Notes under the pieces: model-generated
Databases searched by the model: none
What the model was told of the DNA's origin: nothing
Seen by the model: only the letters and a program-made list of their open reading frames with translations
In this document: positions 1 to 6,162 of the stretch, piece after piece
How the letters are laid out: each line of letters starts with the position of its first letter
Numbering within the stretch: position 1 is the stretch's first letter
DNA from: Ilumatobacter sp.
Lineage (GTDB): Bacteria; Actinomycetota; Acidimicrobiia; Acidimicrobiales; Ilumatobacteraceae
Direction of reading: 5' to 3'
Length of the DNA: 8,036 nt
NCBI GenBank assembly: GCA_029263275.1
Contig: JAJCXU010000092.1
Location: 1-8,036, forward strand
Program-made: the position numbers and the translations under genes

Positions 1-530
1 CTGGTGGCGCCGTGTGTGTGCGTGGCCTCGGTGCCAATGCGCTACAGGGTGACGCTCGTTTCGTTGACGTGCTGGTCGAAATGGGCTGTACGGCCACGGT
101 CAGCGCAGATGACACGGTCGTGATGCGTCGACGCGACACGCCCTTGCGGGGGATCGAGATCGACATGGCCGACATCTCGGACTTGGTGCCGACGATGGCG
201 GTGATCGCGACCCAAGCCGTCACACCGACACGGATCACTGGCGTGGGATTCATCCGCGAGAAGGAGAGCGACCGGCTCGGTGACCTCGCTGCCGAACTCG
301 CCAAGACCGGCGCCAACATCACGGTCGAAGCAGACGGCCTGTTGATCACGCCGACCGACCTCTTGCACGGAGCGACCCTCGACACGCATCACGACCATCG
401 GCTGGGCATGGCCTTCGGCATCCTCGGGCTGGTCGTCGATGGGATCGAGATCAATGACCCGGGTGTGGTGTCGAAGAGCTGGCCTGACTTCTGGGACGCG
501 CTCGAGGCCATCCCCGCTCGACGGCAGTGA
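1..530 (+). CDS. aroA: 3-phosphoshikimate 1-carboxyvinyltransferase (EPSP synthase), 5'-truncated by window edge
   Basis: C-terminal part of EPSP synthase, the cytosolic shikimate-pathway enzyme that joins PEP to shikimate 3-phosphate. The gene starts upstream of the window; the open frame runs from base 3 (GGT), so the GTG at 12 is internal, not a real start. Visible family motifs in order are LQGDARFVDVL, SDLVPTMAV (aspartate region of the active site, as in the DEYP stretch of class II enzymes), IREKESDR (phosphate/PEP-binding Lys, Glu and Arg), DHRLGM (equivalent of the DHRMAM motif with its PEP-binding Arg) and VSKSWPDFWDAL near the C terminus. About 175 residues of a usual 420-450 are present. 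The TGA stop overlaps the GTG start of the next gene by 4 nt (GTGA), suggesting translational coupling and placing a housekeeping gene at the head of the envelope-sugar genes. Family identity is very secure. Confidence 0.95.
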   Translation, partial: GGAVCVRGLGANALQGDARFVDVLVEMGCTATVSADDTVVMRRRDTPLRGIEIDMADISDLVPTMAVIATQAVTPTRITGVGFIREKESDRLGDLAAELAKTGANITVEADGLLITPTDLLHGATLDTHHDHRLGMAFGILGLVVDGIEINDPGVVSKSWPDFWDALEAIPARRQ

Positions 531-1183
531 CCACCGAGCTGCCGCGCATCGCGGCATTCGACGTCGATGGCACCCTGACCACACGCGACTGTGTGGTCCC
601 ATTCCTCCGCCGTGTCGCTGGTACCCCGGCACTCGTGCAACAACTCGCTCTCGATGTCCGCCAGATCGTGCCGGGGGTCGTACGCCGGGATCGTGACGCA
701 CTGAAGGCTCGAGCAGCGCGCGCCGCCTTCGCCGGCAGACCGGTGCAGGACGTTGGTCGCCACGCCGCGGAGTTCGCCAGGACCGTTCACGCGTCATGGC
801 TCCGGGCCGACACGGTGGAGATGCTGCGCAACCACCAGGCCGCAGGCGACACCGTTCTGCTGGTGTCGGCCTCGTTCGAGGTGTACCTGCGCCCGCTTGG
901 TGGACTGCTCGGCGTGGACGACGTGCTCGCCGCGCGCCTCGTCACCGACCATGACCAGCAGTTCACCGGTGAGATGAACGGACCGAACTGTCGGGGCGCT
1001 GAAAAGGTGCGCCGCCTGCACGCCTGGCTCGACGAGCATCACCGCGACATCGGAGGACGTGCAGGCGTTCACGTCACGGCGTACGGCGACTCAACCGGCG
1101 ACCGCGAGATGCTCCTCGACGCGGACCACCCAGTATTCGTCGGTGGCCGACAACCGGACTGGTTGGCAGCGTCTCCGACCTGA
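527..1183 (+). CDS. HAD-IB family phosphatase-like hydrolase (SerB-like fold)
   Basis: A 218-residue haloacid-dehalogenase hydrolase with all four HAD motifs: motif I DVDGT (Asp12 nucleophile, Asp14 acid/base), motif II Ser114 in LLVSASFEVY, motif III Lys160 in GAEKVRRL, and motif IV YGDSTGDREML (Asp188, Asp192). The helical cap between motifs I and II is the subfamily I layout of phosphoserine-phosphatase-like enzymes. No signal peptide or membrane segment is seen, so it should be cytosolic. GTG start at 527 overlaps the aroA stop; no Shine-Dalgarno is evident, as expected for a coupled start. It lies 20 nt upstream of the UbiA phosphoribosyltransferase. From this context I infer it may remove the 5-phosphate of decaprenylphosphoryl-phosphoribose, the DPA step for which no other enzyme is present. 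Alternatives are a phosphoserine phosphatase or another small-molecule phosphatase. Family is certain; substrate is not. Confidence 0.88.
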   Translation: MTTELPRIAAFDVDGTLTTRDCVVPFLRRVAGTPALVQQLALDVRQIVPGVVRRDRDALKARAARAAFAGRPVQDVGRHAAEFARTVHASWLRADTVEMLRNHQAAGDTVLLVSASFEVYLRPLGGLLGVDDVLAARLVTDHDQQFTGEMNGPNCRGAEKVRRLHAWLDEHHRDIGGRAGVHVTAYGDSTGDREMLLDADHPVFVGGRQPDWLAASPT

Positions 1184-1203
1184 ATCGCGCTACCGTCGGC
1201 GCA

Positions 1204-2085
1204 GTGATTTCGGGCCTCCTTCGTACTGCTCGGCCCAAGCAGTGGCTGAAGAACGTCCTGGTCTTCGCCGCGCCGGGCGCCGCCGGCGTGCTCAATCAAG
1301 GCCGCGAGCTGTGGCTCACCATCCTGGTCTTCATCGCGTTCTGCTTCGCTGCAGCCACGGTCTACTTCTGGAACGACTTGATCGATGTCGACGCGGACCG
1401 CAACCATCCGAAGAAGCGCCATCGACCCATTGCTGCGGGCGACGTGTCGATGGGGGTGGCACGAGCGGCGGGCATCGTCGCTCCGCTGGCCGCGCTCGGC
1501 CTGGCCGCAGCGACCGGTCGGTGGCAAACAGTCGCCGTCGTTGTGGTGTATCTCGCGGTCAATTTGGCCTACAACCTCGGGCTCAAACGCATTCCGGTGA
1601 TCGACATGGTGGCGGTTGCCTCAGGATTCGTGCTCCGCGCTGGTGCGGGCGCCGTTGCCGTCGACGTGCCGATGTCGCGCTGGTTCGTCTTGTGCACCAC
1701 GTTTGGGTCGCTCTTCATCGTGGCCGGCAAGCGATACGCCGAGCTGAACGAGTTGGGATCTGGCGCAGGGACTCGCGCCACGCTCGACATGTACACCCTT
1801 GGCTACTTGCGGATCGTCTTGTCGGTCAGCTGTGGTGCCGCGCTGCTCAGCTACTGCGTCTGGGCGTTCGAGACCAGCGCGGGAGTCGATGAGATCGGCG
1901 AATTCGACTTCCCGTTCTACGAACTCTCGATCGTGCCCATGCTGACCGCGCTCCTGCGGTATCTCCTCGTGCTCGAACAGGGTGGAGGGGGTGCACCTGA
2001 GGACGTGTTCGCCAAGGATCGCGTCCTGCAAATTCTGGGCCTGACCTGGATCGTGATCTATGGCGTCGCGGTCTACGCTGGTTGA
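1204..2085 (+). CDS. ubiA: Decaprenyl-phosphate phosphoribosyltransferase (UbiA family, Rv3806c-like)
   Basis: Integral membrane prenyltransferase of 293 residues matching the decaprenyl-phosphate:PRPP 5-phosphoribosyltransferase family, which performs the first committed step of DPA synthesis. Signature features are the N-terminal RPKQWLKNVLVFAAP (residues 10-24), the metal/pyrophosphate motif NDLIDVDAD (Asn57, Asp58, Asp61, Asp65) followed by HPKKRHRPIAAG, a YNLGLK stretch at 123-128, FVLRAGAGAVA (142-152), AGKRYAEL (174-181) and a C-terminal DRVLQILGLTWI. Several hydrophobic spans (about 35-55, 88-103, 108-122, 161-175, 203-221, 241-257, 275-292) fit the nine-helix UbiA fold. The AGKRYAE and PKKRHRP segments fit the phosphoribosyl enzymes better than quinone-type UbiA members. 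GTG at 1204 is chosen because it places RPKQW at the expected distance from the N terminus; no clear ribosome site precedes it. The next gene begins 4 nt after its stop. Confidence 0.9.
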   Translation: MISGLLRTARPKQWLKNVLVFAAPGAAGVLNQGRELWLTILVFIAFCFAAATVYFWNDLIDVDADRNHPKKRHRPIAAGDVSMGVARAAGIVAPLAALGLAAATGRWQTVAVVVVYLAVNLAYNLGLKRIPVIDMVAVASGFVLRAGAGAVAVDVPMSRWFVLCTTFGSLFIVAGKRYAELNELGSGAGTRATLDMYTLGYLRIVLSVSCGAALLSYCVWAFETSAGVDEIGEFDFPFYELSIVPMLTALLRYLLVLEQGGGGAPEDVFAKDRVLQILGLTWIVIYGVAVYAG

Positions 2086-2089
2086 CCCC

Positions 2090-2851
2090 ATGGAGAACGC
2101 TGCCGCCACCCCGTCTGTCGAGGTGATCTTGGAGCAGGTCGCGGACGTCGAGGGATGGATGACTGCGGGGCAAGCGTCCACGTTGTACGAGAACGCTGCA
2201 CGCTGTCCCCAGAACAGCCAGATCGTGGAGATCGGCTCGTTCCAGGGCCGCTCGACCATCGTGCTGGCCTCCGCGGCCGACCCGTCCGTCCATGTCATCG
2301 CGATCGACCCGCACGCCGGCAACGACCGGGGCCCGCAGGAACTCGATGGATATGGCGATGAGGCGGACACCGACCACGCACTCTTCAACAAGAACCTCGC
2401 TGACGCTGGTGTCTCTGACCGCGTCCGTCACCTTCGGATGTTCTCCGACGATGCCCACGCCGAAGTCTCTGGCGAGGTCGCCCTGCTCTATGTCGACGGT
2501 GCGCACCGCTACGGGCCCGCACGCGCCGACATCACATCATGGGGATCGCGTGTCGGCGATGGCGGCACGCTGCTCATCCACGACTCCTTCTCGTCGATCG
2601 GCGTCACCTTGGCCATTCTCCGCGAACTGGTTCTCGGTTCGAAGTTCCGATACGTCGGTCGGTCACGGTCGATGACGATCTACCGCGCTGATCTCCCGGG
2701 AGGGCCGATCACCCGCGCCAAGAACGCAGCGCGCCAGCTCGCACAGCTGCCATGGTTTCTCAAGAACGTCGCCCTCAAGGTGCTGTTGACCGCAGGACTC
2801 GGCAAGGTCATCACCCGGCTCGGCCGCACTGCGCCCGAATGGCCGTACTGA
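2090..2851 (+). CDS. Class I SAM-dependent methyltransferase, Methyltransf_24-like
   Basis: A 253-residue Rossmann-fold methyltransferase. The SAM-binding motif I is VEIGSFQGRST (residues 46-56), the acidic end of strand 2 is AIDPHAG (Asp73), and the later YVDGAHRY (134-141) and LLIHDSF (161-167) motifs are typical of the Methyltransf_24 (TylF/MtfB-type) group, many of which methylate sugars or small molecules. ATG at 2090, 4 nt after the UbiA stop, is preferred over an in-frame ATG at 2060 that would overlap UbiA by 26 nt and adds no recognisable sequence. After the catalytic domain lies a basic, hydrophobic tail (about residues 207-253, including PWFLKNVALKVLLTAGL) that could form an amphipathic membrane-binding helix. 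It sits between two DPA biosynthesis genes, so I infer a substrate in the same envelope-sugar pathway; the acceptor cannot be read from the sequence. Confidence 0.85.
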   Translation: MENAAATPSVEVILEQVADVEGWMTAGQASTLYENAARCPQNSQIVEIGSFQGRSTIVLASAADPSVHVIAIDPHAGNDRGPQELDGYGDEADTDHALFNKNLADAGVSDRVRHLRMFSDDAHAEVSGEVALLYVDGAHRYGPARADITSWGSRVGDGGTLLIHDSFSSIGVTLAILRELVLGSKFRYVGRSRSMTIYRADLPGGPITRAKNAARQLAQLPWFLKNVALKVLLTAGLGKVITRLGRTAPEWPY

Positions 2852-2858
2852 GTCGCTG

Positions 2859-4211
2859 ATGGGCCACCAAGAGTTACTCACCGGCTGGGGGAGAACGTCA
2901 GCGACCTCCGCCACGGTTGAATCGGTCGGCGCCGATGATGTTGCGCAGGTTGCGTCGGGCCAGCGTGGAGCAATCGCTCGCGGCCTGGGGAGGGCCTACG
3001 GCGATCCCGCCCAGAATGGTGGTGGTGCGGTCATCCGTGTCCAACCGTCAGCAAATCCGGTCTGGATCGACACCGTGGAGAGCACGGCCACGGTCGACGC
3101 CGGCGTGAGCTTCGACGAATTGCTTCGCCGCATCGTGCCGCACGGCTTCTTCGTCCCGGTCACACCCGGCACCCGGTTCATCACCGTCGGCGGAGCAATC
3201 GCCAGTGACGTGCACGGCAAGGGCCATCACCGCGATCTCACCTTCGGGCACCATGTTCTCTCGCTCGACATCGTGCTGGCCGACGGCTCGGAACGCACGA
3301 TTGGGCCGGATGCGGATGCGGATGCGGAGCTGTACTGGGCGACGATCGGTGGGATGGGCCTCACCGGGGTCATCACGCGGGCGACGTTCCGCCTCTTGCG
3401 CATCGAAACGAATCGGTGTCTCGTCGAAACACAACGCCTCCCCGATCTGGAGGCATTGATCGCGGCCATGAGCGATGGCGATGCCGATCACCGCTATTCG
3501 GTTGCGTGGGTCGACCTGGCCACGAAGGGCTCGACGGTCGGCCGCTCGATTCTCGAACGCGGCGATCACGCCACACTCGACGATCTCGCCGAGCACGCGC
3601 CGAAGGCACTACGCAACCCGCTCGCCTTCGCCCCCGGGTCGTTGGCGTCGGTGCCGCCGGTGCCGAACGTGATGAATCGGCTCGCAGTTCGCACGTTCAA
3701 CGAGTTGTGGTTTCGGAAGGCGCCCAAGCAGCACATCGGCACGCCAACGCTGACCGGGTTCTTCCATCCACTCGACGGCGTCGGCGATTGGAACCGCTTC
3801 TACGGCACGAGCGGGTTCCTGCAATACCAGTTCGTCGTGCCCTTCGATGCGATCGACACGTTGCGTGAGATCGTCGACCGAGTCGTGGCAAACGGCAACG
3901 CGAGTGTCATCTCGGTGCTCAAGCGGTTCGGAGCGGAGAGTGGCGGCTTCCTCAGCTTTCCCAAGCCGGGTTGGACCCTCACGTTCGACCTCGCCGCGGG
4001 TGTGCCCGGGCTCGGCCCGTTCCTCGCGGAACTCGACCAGCTCGTCGTCAACGCCGGCGGCCGTCACTATCTCGCGAAAGATGCCCACACCACCCCGGAC
4101 ATCATTCGAGCGGGCTATCCGCGTCTCGATGCGTGGAAGGCGATTCGTCGCTCCGTCGACCCAGACGGTCGGTGGGCCAGCGATCAGGCGCGCCGACTCG
4201 ACCTTCTCTGA
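2859..4211 (+). CDS. dprE1: Decaprenylphosphoryl-beta-D-ribofuranose 2-oxidase DprE1 (FAD enzyme)
   Basis: FAD-dependent oxidase of 450 residues that oxidises C2 of lipid-linked ribose, the first half of its epimerisation to arabinose. Matches to the mycobacterial enzyme include LTGWGRTSAT (7-16), the FAD-binding RGLGRAYGDPAQNGGG (41-56, Tyr47 = Mtb Tyr60), PGTRFITVGGAIASDVHGKGHH (103-124, His119 = His132), WATIGGMGLTGV (160-171), FLQYQFVVP (320-328, Gln322 and Gln324 = Gln334/336), LKRFG (Lys355 = Lys367), YLAKDAHTT (404-412, Lys407 = Lys418) and SDQARRLDLL at the end. Notably the GWTLTFDL segment (371-378) has Thr375 at the position of Mtb Cys387, the covalent benzothiazinone target, and Thr373 at Asn385. 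Residues 149-157 contain a small Asp-Ala repeat. ATG at 2859 follows the methyltransferase stop by 7 nt. Mycobacterial numbering is from memory of the family; identity is secure. Confidence 0.95.
   Translation: MGHQELLTGWGRTSATSATVESVGADDVAQVASGQRGAIARGLGRAYGDPAQNGGGAVIRVQPSANPVWIDTVESTATVDAGVSFDELLRRIVPHGFFVPVTPGTRFITVGGAIASDVHGKGHHRDLTFGHHVLSLDIVLADGSERTIGPDADADAELYWATIGGMGLTGVITRATFRLLRIETNRCLVETQRLPDLEALIAAMSDGDADHRYSVAWVDLATKGSTVGRSILERGDHATLDDLAEHAPKALRNPLAFAPGSLASVPPVPNVMNRLAVRTFNELWFRKAPKQHIGTPTLTGFFHPLDGVGDWNRFYGTSGFLQYQFVVPFDAIDTLREIVDRVVANGNASVISVLKRFGAESGGFLSFPKPGWTLTFDLAAGVPGLGPFLAELDQLVVNAGGRHYLAKDAHTTPDIIRAGYPRLDAWKAIRRSVDPDGRWASDQARRLDLL
3308..3328 (+). repeat. GGATGC hexanucleotide tandem repeat inside dprE1
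   Basis: Three and a half perfect copies of GGATGC in tandem. In frame it encodes an Asp-Ala run (residues 151-156 of DprE1) in a loop just before the conserved ELYWATIGG strand. The unit is a multiple of three, so copy-number change would keep the frame and only lengthen or shorten a surface loop. Confidence 0.8.
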
Positions 4212-4231
4212 ACAACCAGACTGGATCTCTC

Positions 4232-4984
4232 ATGAACAACGCCATTCATCAACCGCAAACCGTGGTCGTCCTCGGCGGCAAGAGCGACATTGCTCGGGCG
4301 ATCGTCGTCGCCCTTGACTCTGCGTCGCTGCGCACCGTCGTCCTCGGGTGCCGCAACACCGACACCGCCGACGCCGCCGGGCTCGAAGCCCAGCTCAGCG
4401 GCGCAACGGTCACCGCACGCCACTTCGACGCCACCGACCATGCCGGGCATGCCGATTGGGTGTCAGCGGTTGCCTCCGACCACGGTGATCTCGACATCGT
4501 CATCCAGGCCTTCGGCCAACTTGGTCTCGATGCTGCCGATGACCCTGTCGCCGCGGCCGATCTGGTCAACGTCAACTACGCGGGTGCAGTCAGTTCCGGT
4601 CTTGCCGTAGCAGACCGGCTCCGCGCACAGGGTCACGGCGTGCTCGTCGCGTTGTCGAGCGTTGCCGGCGTGCGGACGCGCGCCTCGAACTTCGTCTATG
4701 GCTCGACCAAAGCCGGTCTCGACGCCTTCACGACCGGTCTCGGTCACGCACTGCACGGATCCGGCGCTCGGGTGATGACCGTGCGGCCTGGCATGGTGCG
4801 GACCTCGATGACTGAAGGGATGGACGACGCACCGTTCACCGTCGATGCGGTCGACGTTGCAGCCGCCACGGTCAACGGGTTGCGCAAGAAGAAAGCCGTT
4901 GTCTGGGCGCCGGCGAAGCTCCAGGGTGTGTTCGGTCTGCTCCGCTTCGCCCCCGACTTCGTGTGGCGCAAACTCGACACGTGA
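4232..4984 (+). CDS. dprE2: Decaprenylphosphoryl-2-keto-beta-D-erythro-pentose reductase DprE2 (SDR family)
   Basis: Short-chain dehydrogenase/reductase of 250 residues, partner of DprE1, reducing the 2-keto intermediate to decaprenylphosphoryl-D-arabinose with a nicotinamide cofactor. The N-terminal nucleotide-binding stretch is TVVVLGGKSDIARAI, followed by IQAFGQLG (equivalent of the SDR NNAG region), NVNYAGAVS, ALSSVAG with the catalytic Ser, FVYGSTKAGLDAF with the YxxxK pair, and VRPGMVRTSM after it. The unusual GGxSDI nucleotide motif and the VWAPAKLQ C-terminal stretch match DprE2 rather than generic SDRs. ATG at 4232 starts the protein just before the first beta strand; the frame is open back to 3971 but that region is inside dprE1. 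A weak GGA lies 6 nt upstream. The gene starts 20 nt after dprE1 and its TGA overlaps the GTG of the glycosyltransferase by 4 nt. Confidence 0.93.
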   Translation: MNNAIHQPQTVVVLGGKSDIARAIVVALDSASLRTVVLGCRNTDTADAAGLEAQLSGATVTARHFDATDHAGHADWVSAVASDHGDLDIVIQAFGQLGLDAADDPVAAADLVNVNYAGAVSSGLAVADRLRAQGHGVLVALSSVAGVRTRASNFVYGSTKAGLDAFTTGLGHALHGSGARVMTVRPGMVRTSMTEGMDDAPFTVDAVDVAAATVNGLRKKKAVVWAPAKLQGVFGLLRFAPDFVWRKLDT

Positions 4985-6162
4985 CGCTCCCCGACGCGCA
5001 GTCCGAGTTGCAGGCGAGCGCCGAGCGGCTGCGTGCCGTCGGCATTGATCGCGTCGAGAGTTTTGCGTGGCGTGACCTCGACGATGCGGACGCAGGTGGG
5101 TCAGAACTCCACGCCGACGAGATCTTCAGCCGGTGGGCGTCGGTTGGCATTGAGGTCGTGCATCGGACCTCCACGCGCTCCGCTCGAACGTTCGACCGGA
5201 ATGGGTATGTCGTCGTGCAGCGAGGCGGCCGGCACACGGTCTTCGGCCGGGTGGTCGCCCATCAGCTGTGGCGCCGTCTGGCACGACGACGTCCCGCGAC
5301 GACAGCGACGGTCGAGATCTGGAACGGCGTGCCCTGGTTCGGCCCGCTCTGGGCACCGAAGCGCCGAGTTGTGTGGATGCACCATGTACACCGCGACATG
5401 TGGGCCGATGTTCTGCCGAAACCACTCGACGCTGTCGGCCGTTTCCTCGAGACGCGACTCGCTCCGAAGTTCTACAAGCGGAGTTCCTTCGCCACGTTGT
5501 CCGAGTCCTCGGCAGACGAGATCGAGGGCATCGGTATCGATCGATCACACCTGACGGTCATCCCGCCGGGGGTGCACGAGCGTTACACGCCTGACGAAGC
5601 CGTTCGGAGCCCTCGACCGGAAGTCGTGATCGTTGGTCGGCTTGCACCGGTGAAACGTCAATGCCTCGCGCTCGAAGCGCTCGTTGCCGCGCGCGAGCGA
5701 GTCCCCGACCTCCACGTCCGCCTCATCGGTGATGGGCCAGATCGACCACGGATCGAAGCATGGATCACCGATCAGGCCGCTGCCGAGTGGGTCACGCTCA
5801 GCGGCCGTGTCAGCGATGACGAACTGGTCCAGGCCTATCGATCGGCGTGGCTCGTCGTCAGTGCGTCACACGCCGAGGGATGGGGCATGTCGCTGACCGA
5901 GGGTGCAGCGTGTGGCACCCCCTGTGTCGCGACCGACATCGCAGGGCACCGTGGTGCTGTGGTGGACGGTGTGACCGGATCGCTGGTCGCTGACCTCGAC
6001 CGCCTCGGCACGACCGTTGGCGAACTCCTCGTCGATGCCGATCGGCGCCAGCACATGGGTGCAGCGGCGATCGAACACGCCGCGGGCCTGTCCTGGACGT
6101 CGGTGGCGGCTCGTCAGCTCGACGTGCTCTGTGCAGCCGTGGTGGCCGCTGCCTCGCGATAG
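4981..6162 (+). CDS. Glycosyltransferase family 4 (GT-B fold)
   Basis: Retaining GT-B glycosyltransferase of 393 residues. The N-terminal domain has an acceptor-side glycine loop (AGGSELHADEIFSRW, 38-52) and VVWMHHVHRDMW (130-141). The C-terminal donor domain has VIVGRLAPVKR (216-226), LIGDGPDRPRIE (248-259), and the GT4 E-x7-E motif EGWGMSLTE (Glu299, Glu307) followed by GTPCVATDIAGHRGAV. No membrane segments are seen, so it should act on the cytosolic face of the membrane. The GTG at 4981 is chosen because it forms a GTGA overlap with the dprE2 stop; an in-frame GTG at 4963 would add six residues. Its 3' end overlaps the oppositely oriented GT2 gene by 49 nt. Sugar donor and acceptor are unknown; transcription with the DPA genes suggests envelope glycan or glycolipid assembly. 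Confidence 0.88.
   Translation: MTLPDAQSELQASAERLRAVGIDRVESFAWRDLDDADAGGSELHADEIFSRWASVGIEVVHRTSTRSARTFDRNGYVVVQRGGRHTVFGRVVAHQLWRRLARRRPATTATVEIWNGVPWFGPLWAPKRRVVWMHHVHRDMWADVLPKPLDAVGRFLETRLAPKFYKRSSFATLSESSADEIEGIGIDRSHLTVIPPGVHERYTPDEAVRSPRPEVVIVGRLAPVKRQCLALEALVAARERVPDLHVRLIGDGPDRPRIEAWITDQAAAEWVTLSGRVSDDELVQAYRSAWLVVSASHAEGWGMSLTEGAACGTPCVATDIAGHRGAVVDGVTGSLVADLDRLGTTVGELLVDADRRQHMGAAAIEHAAGLSWTSVAARQLDVLCAAVVAAASR
6114..6162. other. 49-nt tail-to-tail overlap of GT4 and GT2 coding regions
   Basis: The + strand GT4 gene stops at TAG 6160-6162 and the - strand GT2 gene stops at TGA 6116-6114, so both C termini are read from the same DNA. The shared segment encodes low-complexity tails (Ala-rich in GT4; Ala/Thr/Ser-rich in GT2). 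No hairpin plus T-run terminator for either strand can be seen in or next to it. Confidence 0.85.

Noticed and set aside
42..797. Long open frame on the - strand (251 codons) across aroA and the HAD gene
   Set aside because: Its translation is rich in Arg/His with no recognisable motif, and it lies opposite two clearly real genes; a typical high-GC antisense shadow.
1059..1892. Long + strand open frame (277 codons) overlapping the HAD and UbiA genes
   Set aside because: Arg-rich, low-complexity translation in another frame of the strongly supported UbiA gene.
2060..2089. Upstream ATG that would extend the methyltransferase by 10 residues
   Set aside because: It would overlap UbiA by 26 nt, and the extra residues simply read the UbiA end in another frame. 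The ATG at 2090 gives the compact spacing seen throughout the operon.
1621..2391. - strand open frame of 256 codons opposite UbiA and the methyltransferase
   Set aside because: No family motifs; both opposite-strand genes have full conserved motif sets.
3971..4231. In-frame upstream extension of DprE2
   Set aside because: Lies within dprE1, encodes Arg/Pro-rich nonsense and precedes the natural start next to the nucleotide-binding strand.
5534..5547. GATCGATC-type word as a possible regulatory or methylation motif
   Set aside because: CGATCG/GATC words are frequent throughout this window because of codon use; nothing marks this copy.
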